From Neopestalotiopsis rosae (Eukaryota; Ascomycota; Sordariomycetes; Amphisphaeriales; Sporocadaceae), in the NCBI GenBank assembly GCA_023078685.1, contig JALGAS010000012.1:1-64000 (forward strand): a stretch of DNA of 64,000 bases. The letters run 5' to 3'. The translations under genes and the position numbers were made by a program. Below are positions 24,496 to 35,487 of the stretch, in pieces. Positions within the stretch are counted from its first letter, which is position 1; each line of letters opens with the position of its first letter. A model generated the notes under the pieces. It worked only from the letters and a program-made list of their open reading frames with translations, did not search any database and was not told the origin of the DNA.

Positions 24496-25375
24496 TCGAT
24501 CTTTATGGGCTAACCTCTCATCACTATGTCAGAAAGAGGTCATGGAGAATGCATGCTAGCTCAACAGTTGGTGTAAAAAACACTCGACTCTTGCTTTTTC
24601 TCCAGCAACTCAAATTTTGTGCTGTATTTCTTTTTGTGTCTGTCGGTCGAACTCAAGTAAGCAGCAAGAAACGTGTTGTAATTCTACGGACTAACAGAAG
24701 AATGCCTGGATGTGTGTAAGGCATGGTATTGAGAATTGACTGCGGAAAAGCGGTCTTTATATAGACCTGCTACAAATGTTTGTCTGAAATCACCTTTGTG
24801 CAAACTGTGGTCAAACCGGAAGACTCATACGTCAAGTGATCCTCAATCCTTTGCATGAGTATCTGGGTAGGAATGTATTCATCTTTGACTCTTTCCAATG
24901 ATCTTTTGAGTCGCACGTACATAGATTCCATGGATGCAAATCTATCTAGTCACGGAAGGTGTAGAACATTCAGAAACATGACTGCAAAGACATGCTCAGG
25001 ACATTCAGTGTACTTAGGTACCTATTCTGGCTGGTTGTGCAGTGGTCATTGTGAAAGTGGAAGGCGCGATCATCCCCCCACACTAGTTGCGTCACGTGTT
25101 GGAGTATAGTCCATGGTTGTATGGTCATCAAGTTTCGTATAGCCGTAAGTCAGGTCTAAGTCTATAATCTAGATCTAAAGAAGCAGAGAAAAGGAATTCT
25201 ACCGCAAAAGACAAAGCAGGGCCCCCGTCCGCTGTTTCCCATTGTGCCCGTATCAGATAAGGCAGGTACTAGCGTGCGTGATGGCGGGTCCTCAACATTA
25301 TGATCCCCCACGCTCCTCTCTCTTCATGCCTCTATATTGGTATTTATCGTATCGTATTCATTGCAAAGAGAAGAT
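24496..25375. other. intergenic region, nothing recognised
   Basis: About 880 bp between the debris field and the peroxiredoxin gene's 3' end. Short open frames only (84 and 98 codons), without domain or signal peptide. The right-hand part is the 3' flank of the peroxiredoxin gene. Confidence 0.5.
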
Positions 25376-26073
25376 TTACAGAACCTTCAGCATAGCCTCC
25401 GCGGTGGACACTTCCTGGGACTTCACGGGTTGGTCAGTAATTGGCTTGAAATGGTGTGGGAGGCATCAAGGCTCAAGGGTGGCCGATATGGCAACAGGTA
25501 GGACTGAAACCAACCAAAACCACCCAAGATATGCCGATAGGAAGGAATACTAACCTGCAGGTGGGGCTCAAGCTCAGAGTAGATGACCTTGCCGTGGTCA
25601 ATGATCATGCCGTAGCGGTTGCAGCGCTCACCCTCAACCCAAGCGTGCTCCTTGGAGAAGGCAGTGCCATCGTCGGAGGCAAAGACAATGGACTCGTCCT
25701 TGACACCGTTGGCCTTGCCCCAGCCGGACATGACAAAGGCGTCGTTGTAGGCCAGGCAGATGACCTGGTCGATACCCTTGGCCTTGAGCTCGGGGAACTT
25801 GGCAATGTAGCCGGGAACGTGGCTGGCGGAGCAGGTAGGGGTGAAGGCACCGGGAAGGGCGAAGAGGACGACCTTCTTGTTCTTGAACTCTGTAATAAGG
25901 AGTCGGTTAGTATCTCAATTCGGGTTGACTGATGAAGATATAAACATACCCTTGCTGGCGTTGTACTTGATGGGCATGCCGCAAGCAGAGAACTCAGAGG
26001 TCTCGGGGGCAGGGGGGATGTAGGTGAAGGTAACACCCTCGGGGAAGTCGTCGCCAGCCTTGAGAGGAGCCAT
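25376..26073 (-). CDS. Prx5-type peroxiredoxin (AhpC/TSA family, Asp f 3-like)
   Basis: Exons are 26073-25950, 25889-25555 and 25414-25376, giving 165 residues, close to the usual 166-168 for fungal members. The core [19 protein letters not shown] holds the peroxidatic cysteine in the family PGAFTPTC motif. A second cysteine lies in the N-terminal part (FSACGMP), and the region with [14 protein letters not shown] is typical of the Prx5/PMP20 group. The enzyme reduces hydrogen peroxide and organic hydroperoxides using thiol donors, usually in the cytosol, peroxisome or mitochondria. Here the C-terminus ends in KVL rather than a clear SKL-type peroxisomal signal. The last intron has two usable acceptors six bases apart (AAG at 25421, CAG at 25415), both in frame; the second was chosen. 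Family assignment is firm; location is open. Confidence 0.93.
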
Positions 26074-28514
26074 TGTGATGTTTGTTTGTTGAAGTTGTTT
26101 AGACTGGTGATGTCGTGATAGTGGTAGATTGGATATCGACCGAGACGGAATCTTGACGGTTTGACGAAGAAACTTGTTGATGAATGGAGAGAAGAACAAG
26201 AAGAAGAAAAGATCGATACACGTCAGGCAGGTGCTCTGATATCTATATTCGCAGCGGATAGCTCTGTCACTATTTTCGGGGCCAGCTACAAATCGAAACA
26301 GCTTGCGAAACGTAGCCAGCCAGTACTGTGGATAACAGCCTTCATTCCATCCGACCCAGCTCCGACTTCGATCTCCTTCCACCAGGAACTGATAGCAAGC
26401 TCTGGTTGACTGGACAGAGGGGTTGATGGAGGGGCAGCAAAGCGGGTGGATCGGGGAATGGAGCGAACGTATCGTTTCTCGGCCGGTGGAGTCGACTGGT
26501 CGCGATGGTATCCGCCGCCTAAGGCAAGGTATCCCTTCTTTTCTGGTACGTAGCTGGTAGTGGAGGGGGGCGAGGGAGATTCAAGCGTCAAGCGTCGAGC
26601 GTCAATAGGCGAGTCCGAATGAAGCCGACGTAGGCGCGGGGAGGCATTTTCCGCATACGGCGAAAGTTGCCATTTTTGCTGACTACGGTGAGGGATATGT
26701 AAACTGTGGCATGTTCCAATGCTGATATGGTAAGAGAAAAAGATACTCTATACCTTTCTAAAGGTGAATTACCCCAAAGATATTTTTGAACATTCACTTT
26801 GCCCCTCATGGCGAGCGGAGGACCCTTGGACCTCCAACAAGAGAAGGAAAAATATTCAGGGCGGCTCTCGGATTGGCTGCGCAGAGTTGGAGCTGAACCC
26901 CCAATGACGCAGACCCCCAAGCCATAAAGTAGGTACCGTGTCTTACTCCAAGTCGGTAACTTTTTTTTCTTACCAGCATAATCTCTTGTCCTTTTGGCGC
27001 AAGTCGTTATCTATTCCATCAACGTGCATACCAGCAGGCTAGGTACGCTCCGATGCGATTTTCGGAAGTCTAGCAAGTTTGTGAAAACATTCTCAACTAT
27101 CGTTTTGCTATTCCTTCGCCGAGTATAGAAGATAGTGTATATTTAACGCCGAAACCACCAACCGACTATAGACTACAAATGAAGAAAAGCTTATTAAAAC
27201 AATTATTGCATGCTGTCATTTGTACTACCGTAGTGCATGTATGTAAGACTCAGAAGATTACACTTCGAATTCACGACCGACCATGAACCGGTGACATCCG
27301 ACGGAGAACGAAAAGATACTACGGTACGGAACACGTAGTGTAGGTGCGGGATGGAATCATTCACGTACAACAGAATTCGCAGGGCGCAATTGTACTTGAA
27401 ATTACATAAGCCGCCGCTCGGGGAATCAAGTGGCAGATCTTTCACTTTGGCTCTGTCCGCCTTCTTTCTCGATCCCGGGCCGATAGTCGCCCAAAAATTG
27501 ATTCCTCATTGCGGGCGCGCCCGCAGCCCTGGGGGGAAAAGGTGGACTGATGGCATGACGAATCGTCCAGAATCACAGACCGCCGGGCACCAGAAAAGTA
27601 ATCCGTATTCCAAATACTATATCAAGTACGAAGTACCGTCTTGGCAATTTAGGCAATCGTCTGCCCCCACTCTGCTTTCACATAGTATGTAAAAGAATGC
27701 TATCAGTCAGAGGTCAGGCAGGTCCGCCGTGTTTTTCTTCACCAAATCATGCATGTGCTCAAAAGCAGATCCCGACCCGGAGCTTAATTGCGCTGGGTTT
27801 GAAGCCAGTCGCCGGCGGCCGCTACAGCACACACACACCAACCAGCCGAGCCAGCCATGTGTGTGCCATGCTATTCTGTCATGGGTTTAGTGACCTTGAT
27901 GGACCAGTGACGCCAAACAACGTGCGGGCTCCACTTGCCGCAAGCACTATCTTCAATGGACCAGGTTGCCCGGCGGCATCGTCGGCGGCATCTGGTTGAT
28001 GGTTTGCGGCGGGCAAACGCGAGTCAACATATAATTCCAGGTGGTATTCCTAAGTGCATATCAAAATGAGTCGGTCTCTTCTCTAATCATACGATACTAT
28101 CCCCGAGTCGCCGATTAACTGAAGTTTGAATGTTGAAGATCTGGCAATGTATCCCAGCCTCAACCTACATTTCACTTTTGAGAGGCAACATGGAATCATG
28201 AGACTCATTTCATGCTACTATTCGCAAACATGCGACTGAGAAGAATGGAAATAAGTAAGATTCGGACCAAACTTACACACTGTAACCAGCGCAGTTCAAT
28301 TTCTCTTCTATTTTGTATCCAAAAGTCAGCCATGCCACACCCTTTGACAAGCCTGATCTGATGCCTCGGCTGTCCATTTTGAACCCCGCAGTAGGGGTAA
28401 TAATCGAATGAGAAGCCATGGCAATTAGCTGGTTTATTTCAATCCTTTTATCCAAAAGACCGATTATCATAATAGACAACTAATAGCGAAATCCATTCAT
28501 TACCAATCAAAGCC
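26074..28514. other. 2.4-kb intergenic region, nothing recognised
   Basis: Lies between the divergent peroxiredoxin (-) and SDR (+) genes, so it carries both promoters. Small repeats of CAAGCGT occur near 26581-26606. A GC-rich palindromic word GGGCGCGCCC lies near 27513. Open frames are short and domain-free. Confidence 0.5.
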
Positions 28515-29381
28515 ATGGCCCACACTGCAGACGCTGCGAATCTCGCTGTATCGAATCTTTTTAGCTACCGCGATCATGTTGTCCTTATTACCGGAGGCGC
28601 TACGGGCCTAGGCGAGATGGCCGCCCAAGCCTTTGTGCAAAACGGCGCGCGCGTCATCATCGCCAGCCGAAAGAAGAGCGAGCTGGAAAAGACGGCATCG
28701 CGGCTCAACAGCCTAGGACCGGGCAAGGCCGAGTACGTTGTGGCCGACTTGAAGGACAAGGCCGGGTGCGAGGCCCTCTGCGCCGAGGTGGCCAGGCGGA
28801 CGGACCGGCTGACGGTGCTCATGAACAACTCGGGTGCCACTTGGGGCGCCCGCTACGACGATTTCCCCGAGTCGGGCTGGGACAAGATCATGGCCCTCAA
28901 TGTCAAGGCTATTTACTACGTCACCGTCGGCCTGCACGCGCAGCTGACCAAGGGCGCGACGGCAGATGCCCCCGGTCGCGTCATCAATATCTCGAGCACG
29001 GCTGGCTTCACGACGGGCACGGGCGGTGCCTTGTCCGCTCCCGGCGAGGGCGCGTTCAGTTACGGACCCAGCAAGGCTGCAGTCATTCACTTGTCCAAGA
29101 TCCAGGCCTCGAGATTAATGGAGGAGCATATTACCGTCAACGCCATTTGCCCAGGCGTGTTCCCTAGCAGAATGTCCAACTTTGGCTTGGAAAAGGGCAT
29201 GGAGCAGCTCCTAAAAGCCCAGCCAAGCGGCCGTGTGGGCAAGGCCGAGGACTTTGCTGGTTTGGTTCTGTTCTTGGCCAGCAAGAGCGCGGCTCACATT
29301 ACAGGCAATGCCATTGTGATTGATGGCGGAGCGCTGGTGAACGAATTCAGGGGTAGGTCGCGCATTGATGCGAAATTGTGA
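28515..29381 (+). CDS. short-chain dehydrogenase/reductase (RhlG-like 3-oxoacyl-ACP reductase type)
   Basis: Single-exon gene of 288 residues, a normal length for a classical SDR. The NAD(P)-binding motif TGGATGLG is at about residues 27-34, NNSG at about 104-107, the catalytic serine in INISSTAG (S160/S161), and the YxxxK pair at Y183 and K187. The basic residues after the second strand (ASRKK) favour NADPH. C-terminal IDGG and the overall text resemble fungal proteins annotated as rhamnolipid-biosynthesis 3-oxoacyl-ACP reductases, but the real substrate is unknown. The gene is more GC-rich than its surroundings, as highly expressed fungal genes often are. It stands alone, with no polyketide or fatty-acid synthase near it. 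Confidence 0.93.
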   Translation: MAHTADAANLAVSNLFSYRDHVVLITGGATGLGEMAAQAFVQNGARVIIASRKKSELEKTASRLNSLGPGKAEYVVADLKDKAGCEALCAEVARRTDRLTVLMNNSGATWGARYDDFPESGWDKIMALNVKAIYYVTVGLHAQLTKGATADAPGRVINISSTAGFTTGTGGALSAPGEGAFSYGPSKAAVIHLSKIQASRLMEEHITVNAICPGVFPSRMSNFGLEKGMEQLLKAQPSGRVGKAEDFAGLVLFLASKSAAHITGNAIVIDGGALVNEFRGRSRIDAKL

Positions 29382-29773
29382 TCTTGTATAGATAGGCGTA
29401 CGGAGATTTAAAAACAAGAGTACTGTATACAATGAAGAATACGAGATTATACGGCAGTCGGCCTCACCTCATGTGCCTGAATGCAAGCGAGTACGACAAG
29501 GACACACGGATAACCTGCAGTACGACTTTCCGCATGCAACTGGAAGAGCAAGTATTCTGGACGCTCTAGGACATGCATTCTTATTCCGGCTTGGAAGCAT
29601 GCATCTGCACAAAAAAGAAAATTGATATACTCGGGTAATGTTGATTTAGCCGAATGAGCTGCTGTCGGCGGACATATGGCAAATCTCGGCAAGTGGTCTT
29701 ATAAAGGCGTTGAGAGACACCTGAAAACACAAATTGAAGTTCGCAAGACACGAAATAATCTCAATTCTCAATA
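29382..29773. promoter_or_regulatory. short intergenic region with TATA box for the secreted protein gene
   Basis: About 390 bp between two plus-strand genes. A clear TATAAA sits at 29700-29705, 69 bp upstream of the next ATG, at the spacing expected for a fungal core promoter. Confidence 0.55.
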
Positions 29774-30443
29774 ATGATATCGAAAATGAAGTTCTACAGT
29801 CATATCCTAGCAACGGCAGTTGGAGTCGCGGCTTACCCGGCACCTCCGGGCTCCTGGACGGCCACGATTGCCAGCCTGTCCGGCTCTACCACCAAGCTGC
29901 CGGCCGGATTAGAGGGCGCCAGTATCCAGGCCAACAGCGGTTCCTTTTGGGTCGGCAAAGCGCCATCGTCTTCCTGCCCCTCGCAAGATATAGGCACCTA
30001 TTGCGATAACTTTTCCGGCAACACGACCGTCTTTGTCGGCGCTAACAGCGTCACGTCGACGGCTTCTGTCTACTTGGACGTTGCAGCTCCCGGTCAGCAG
30101 CAAGGTATGTCACCAAACTCTTCCATCGCAAGCTGAGGGAATTGTTTATTGATCGTTTGCCACACATCTAGTCTACATTACTTGGGACAATGCCTTGGTC
30201 TACAACGCCGTTGATTCCACTTGTGCGTCCGAGGGTATCATCACCGCGAGCTTCGGTCGTGATAAGCCAAAGGATGGGACGCCTTTCTTGTTCACGGAGC
30301 CTGGTGACTTTGAAGTCTGCCCATCTGATGATTCAGACATCTATTCAGTCTATGTACATACCAACCAGTCGCAGCGAGTAGGATGTATTGGGGTCATGGT
30401 ATATACAACAACCGCCAGCGGCGCTGTGGCGTGGGAATATTGA
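29774..30443 (+). CDS. secreted protein resembling the fungal IgE-binding family
   Basis: Exons are 29774-30104 and 30172-30443, with a GTATGT...TAG intron; the join gives a valine codon and 200 residues. The start may be this ATG or the in-frame one at 29786 (MKFYSHILATAV). Either gives a signal peptide ending near AAYPAP. The mature part starts SWTATIASLSGS and contains five cysteines (SSSC, TYC, STC, EVC, VGC). The pattern of a small beta-rich domain with S-x-I-x-ANSGSFWVGK and later VYITWDNAL resembles fungal secreted proteins annotated as IgE-binding allergens; their biological role is not known. The gene ends 69 bp from the stop codon of the transcription factor on the other strand, so their 3' ends probably overlap. 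Assignment is by overall look. Confidence 0.75.
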
Positions 30444-30512
30444 AGAATTAGCGGCGACTATGCCAGTAGATGGTCGTAAATTGCGGGGGGTAATTACAAG
30501 TCAAGATAACTT

Positions 30513-32465
30513 TTATTGTGTCTGTCCAGAAAGCATTTCTGCAGGCTCCCAGTTGGAGATTACTTCAACGACCTTGACGGGTTCCTTATCAGTGTGACCA
30601 TGCCGCATGTACTCTAGACGAGTATTCCTCATATCCATCTTGAGCAACGGCCAGGCCGCAGGCGTCTCGGGTTCCCACGGGCTTTCGCTGCGCAAGGGGG
30701 TTACCACGAAGCCTTGCTCCTCTACCTGCATCAACCGCTCAGCGGCATACGCGCAGGCGACACTGTTCCAGATTCCCTCTTGTCGCGAGACCGACCGCAG
30801 TATCGATATGGCTCGCCGGCGCAAAGTCGCGTCCTTGCAGTGGCTGGCCACGTTGAAGAGCGGGATGACGAACCCAATGTCGGGACAAAACGTCATGCGG
30901 GTCTGGCCCAGATCGGGGTCGGCTATGATGGCCGAGACAATCATGTCCCCAAGTTGCACCATTTTCTCAAAGCAGGGCATCAAGTCTTGCCACCTGCCCC
31001 GACGATCTGGTGGTAGGTAATCGAGATGAAAAGAGGCGTAAAAGCTTGTCGCGTTGAGATGTAAAACGTTCATGGCGAGTTCGTCCCTGAGACTGAAGCC
31101 TCCCTTATCCTTCAAGTGCTGCAAGCTTGATGTGAATCGGGACAGTAAACTGGTGTAGTATTCCTTGTGAGTCTGCACGACATCGGTTGTCTGCGAAGGG
31201 TCGCCTAGCACTTGAGGGCTTCCACTACACGTATAATAGCAGACACCATACTCGAAACTGAAAGTTCAATCATTTCAACGTCCAATTCATTTGGTCAGGA
31301 AATAAATAAATGAAGTACCAACGACATTTGTACTTACATGTTTCTTGCTTCTTCAATGCTAGAGAACATATCCATACCGTCATCTGCATCGTTGGAAAAG
31401 AATTTCGCGTAAAGAGCGTATTCGGCGTCCCGGAGAGCCTGTTCTTGGTCAGAGAGAGCCTTGACGGTGCGAGGATGGTCGAGTCCACCTACAATGCCAC
31501 TTTCACCGTCGAGCCAGATGAATACTCTGGCAATCACGTCCATCAAGACATACGAGTCGGCGCGGCTTCCGGGTCCAAGTACAGAATGGCGCAACTGTCC
31601 GGTCTGCTGGTCGTACACGGTTTCGCGCAGCAGTTTGGACCCCGACCTCACGTGGGTCATGGCTGCCATGTGACATCCCCGCAAGCTCTGGTCCATGTCA
31701 GCGCGTACGAGCGTGCGAATAGGAAGAAAGAGTTTCTGACCTCGAAATTCACAAACATGATACAAGCAATCAGGCAAACGTCGACGGCTCCCTGTCCGCG
31801 CTTTGCTAGCGGGACCAAGAGCTCCTTGATTGCGAGATTATATTGCTCTACAGCAAAGGATTCGATGGCACTAGGCGACGTGGGACGCCCTTCGGACGCT
31901 TCGTGTGCTGCTCCGAGAGCTACGAGGGCATAACGTATGGCGGATTCATGATGGGCTACTCGGAAAACAAGACTTTCCCAAAATTCAGACTTGAAAAAGC
32001 CCGATAGCTGCGGAGATGTTCGTTGGCGAAAAAAGGCAAACGAGCGTTTTGATTGTGGATTATCAAACAGTTCCACACTTGGGCCAGCCTGTACAGTCAC
32101 TATCGTTCTATCGGGCGACGACGAAGACGATGATGATGACCCGGTTGTAGCGATGTGGGGATAGCCGTCGCATGTCCTACCTGTAGATGTACCTATAACA
32201 TCGTTAATACACGCAAAAGCGGTGCAAACGTACGTGGGGGTCATGTCATAGGTGGTAGAAATTGACATACATCGGACACAAGCCGGCCGGGCCTCATCGC
32301 ATTTCACTCGCCTGACTAGACCATAATTGTCAGTGGTACTTCTTGAATATTGCCCCTCTTCATATTTGCAATTGCCAATTCGTCCTTACTTTTGCATGTT
32401 ATGCAGCCTGTTCTTGTCTTTGGCGCAAATCCACGCTTGCGCGCGCCCTTGGCGACTTTTGGCAT
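30513..32465 (-). CDS. Zn2Cys6 fungal transcription factor
   Basis: Five exons were joined: 32465-32390, 32315-32271, 32192-31741, 31687-31338 and 31257-30513; all phases fit and the protein is 555 residues. The first three exons together rebuild a complete binuclear zinc cluster with cysteines at 21, 24, 31, 38, 41 and 48 (CITCKIRRVKCDEARPACVRC and then CDGY), spacing C-x2-C-x6-C-x6-C-x2-C-x6-C. Two introns interrupt this cluster. A basic N-terminus (MPKVAKGARKRG) could serve nuclear import. After a Ser-rich linker comes a long helical region of the fungal-specific regulator type, with no recognised fungal_trans core signature. The gene is convergent with the secreted-protein gene and divergent from the TAP-like hydrolase, so regulation of either neighbour is an attractive but untested guess. 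Confidence 0.9.
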
Positions 32466-33395
32466 TGGTAAATGGCTGAGAGAGTGCAAAACACCGTGAA
32501 GACTTGGTAAGACTATTGGTCAGCCCCTTAGCTCTGTGTATTTGGTGTGAGATTTTGTTGATCCCGGAGCCTCGCAGTCTTGACCTCAATTCTTGGGACA
32601 CCGCAATAGTCAATCCACTCGTTGGATATATGTCCGATTGATCCGTCAAGTGATAATAAGCTGTAAACTGCTGCCTGTTGCAACACGTTGACCCCTTGCG
32701 AGAGATTCGTCACCACGATCTTGCATTTGTGCCTTGGCGCTCTCTGGAGGAGGCTGTGTTCAAGATTGAAGATTCGGAATACGACAATCGATCCAACCCC
32801 ATGGTAATCTGACCATGAAGTCGGCAGCGGGACAACGGTAAGACAAGGTACTAAATTTGGATGCCTGCGTACCTGAGAAAGTGCCCGGGATTTCACTTTT
32901 AAGCTTCTAGAACTAGTCTTGTGATTGGTCGGCTCGTAAGGACCCTGTCGCCGGATCTGCAATCACTCATCAGTGCCAGGGGGTGCGGCCCAGCTAAAAG
33001 TCACCTATTCTAGTTTCGGCTCTAGTGAGACAGCGAGTCAGCAAGTGTCCGTCATTTTGCATCTATGCCATTTCGTTGTGTTTTGATCCTTCGAGTATGT
33101 TACACATTTCGCTTGTCTAGAGACCATGAATGTGACTCTCTACGATAGACATAGGAGCGTGTAATTACCGTTTTCTCACATGCGTCAAGTCGGCTTTACA
33201 GCTAGCCAAATAACGGTCGTGGCTTAAAGGTTGCCAAATTTTAGGTGAATTTGTAGACCAAAATATTGATAGCATCAGTATGATCAGGCCGGTGTATAAA
33301 GTGTACGTCGAGTCTTGGATATTCCCACAACGAATTGACTTTCATGTCATCAACTCGTCTTGTGCCTTCAGCTTCAGCCTTCATTAGTCGCCAAG
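32466..33395. promoter_or_regulatory. divergent promoter region between the Zn2Cys6 factor and a secreted hydrolase
   Basis: 930 bp shared by the minus-strand regulator and the plus-strand hydrolase. A TATAAA at 33295-33300 lies 96 bp before the hydrolase ATG. A 144-codon minus-strand frame (32962-32528) has no recognisable feature and is more likely chance than a gene. Zn2Cys6 proteins often bind CGG triplets; several CGG words are present, but no clear pair was found. Confidence 0.5.
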
Positions 33396-35272
33396 ATGAA
33401 GGTTCCGATTGCCTGTGTCGCTCTTTTACCTGTTGTATTGGCAACTTGTTCACAGACATGTTCGCTTGACAGCATTGTACCGTCTCAGAATCTCACTTGG
33501 TGTCCTTGCTATACAAGTTTCTACTGTGCCCGACTTGATGTATGGTCCACTGCATAACATCACACACTCTATTCAATTGCTAACTTGCATCTAGGTGCCT
33601 CTCGATTACCAAAACCCCGAACTCGGGCGCGCATCGGTTCCATTGCTCAAGGTTCCAGCTCAGGCCAACTCCTCCTTTGGTCAATATCAGGGTATGCTAC
33701 TTATCAACCCTGGAGGACCAGGAGGATCTGGTGTAGAATTGGCACTTGGCAACGGCACACTCATCCAAGTGAGTGAAAGCAACCTCCCTAACCTCGTCTC
33801 CTTCACCGATCATGAATTAACGAGTCGATAGTCGATAGTCGGAACAAACTGGGATATCGTTGGCTTTGATCCGAGGGGAGTGGCCTACAGCAAGCCGCAG
33901 GCCAACTGCTCTTACGGCATCACGCCTACTGGGCACTCCAATTTGAACTCGCGGACAGTTCCCAGAGTTGATGACGAGTTCTTTGAACAATGGATTGAGT
34001 ACGGTCAAGATGTCGGTCAGCAATGCGAGACCCTCATTGGCGGAGATACAGCTGCTGGTCAACACATGAGCACGGCCGTGACAGCACGAGACATGCTGAG
34101 CATAGTGGATGCCTTTACTGAGACGAAAGACGGCATGCGGGCGGCCAAGCCAAAGGGACTCCTCAACTACTACGGAATTAGCTACGGAACCTTTCTTGGA
34201 CAGACCTTTGCTTCCATGTTTCCAGAGCGTGTGGGAAATATGGCCCTGGACGGGGTGGTGAGCCCGGAGGGCTACTTGGCCAATTTCACATCCGAGTCCG
34301 TCACCCATCTGGACGGAATCGTTGCCGCCTTCTTCATATACTGCCATGAAGCTGGGCCGTCACTCTGTCCTTACTACACGGGATCGACGCCGCGAGACAT
34401 CTTTGATCGGTTAAATCAATCTTTCTCGCAGCTGGATCCGCAAAGAGCGCAGTCGGAGAACTGGTCCAATGCTACGGATATCGAAGCTGCCCTTGTAGTC
34501 CTCAAAGTAGGAGTGCTGACTGCAGTCAATTCACCAATTTCAAACTTTGCCACATTCGCCGAGGTACTGGTGAGTCTCGAATCGTCCATTGCAGCACAGA
34601 ATATCAGCGCCTGGACGCAAGCGGCAGAAATCATCTACGGCGACCCTACACCAGTCGGCAATACCAACATTGAATGGACCTTGGGCGTGCTCTGTTCCGA
34701 TCAGAACAATATTTGGTACGGCAAGACACTAGAGGAACTAAGACCACAGCTCGCGCAACTCGAGAATCAAAGCATCATCGGAGAGGTCTGGAGCAAGTCT
34801 ATGCTGGGCTGTCTTGGGTGGCCGATCAAAGCCACAGAGACATTCCAGGGTACCTTTGGGGGCGACACTGTGACACCTATTCTTTTCGTCTCAAATACCT
34901 ATGATCCTGTCACACCTATTGAAAAGTACACCCCTCAAATAATATCAGTCGAAAGCTAGACACTAACTTTGGCAATAGTTCCATATCCTCAGCGCCCAAG
35001 TACAAGAACGCTCAGGTGCTTACGGTCGACGGGATGGGTGTAAGTACTTCATCTAATATCACTGCTTCATGACGCTAAATAGTGACAAGCACGGAATCAG
35101 CGCTACATTCAACACATGCGCCTATGCAAAGATGGCCACTTATTTCCAGACCAATACCTTGCCAGGCAACGACTCCTTTTGTGCTTTGGAATTGGGTCCC
35201 TTTGGCGTGGTACTCAATGGGACTTTGGAGGGAAATATTGAGAGAGCTGGATTGGCAAACCTCGACGAATGA
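33396..35272 (+). CDS. secreted TAP-like alpha/beta hydrolase (tripeptidyl-aminopeptidase-type), paralog 1
   Basis: Exons are 33396-33539, 33595-33768, 33832-34925, 34979-35039 and 35090-35272, all in phase, giving 551 residues. A signal peptide (MKVPIACVALLPVVLATC) starts the protein. The alpha/beta-hydrolase landmarks are complete: oxyanion-hole NPGGPGGSG, FDPRG, nucleophile serine S223 in GISYGT, aspartate D464 in NTYDPVTP, and histidine H492 in GMGHGIS, which sits right at the last splice join. The C-terminal Abhydrolase_4/TAP-like part is present. Family members are extracellular peptidases that remove short peptides from N-termini, or related esterases. At intron 2 a GTCGATA triplication gives two TAG acceptors seven bases apart; only the first keeps frame. 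A paralog lies 9 kb downstream. Confidence 0.9.
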
Positions 35273-35487
35273 ATACTCAAAAATAGACAACATTGGATCC
35301 TAGCACTCTCGAGTAACGAGTTCTAGATTCAAAGGCCGCAATCGTGCCCTGTATTTGAGCGTCATCGTTCCTGCATCTGGCCTTGTGGTCAGGCTCTGCT
35401 CAGTGGACTTCCAACGAGACAGTACAAATAAGGCTCATGCAATTGAGCTGCATTTTTGGCTTTTATTTCTGATATTCAAGACAAAGT

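Noticed and set aside
32528..32962. 144-codon minus-strand frame upstream of the Zn2Cys6 factor
   Set aside because: Not in phase with the zinc-cluster exon through any plausible intron, and no domain seen; lies in a shared promoter.
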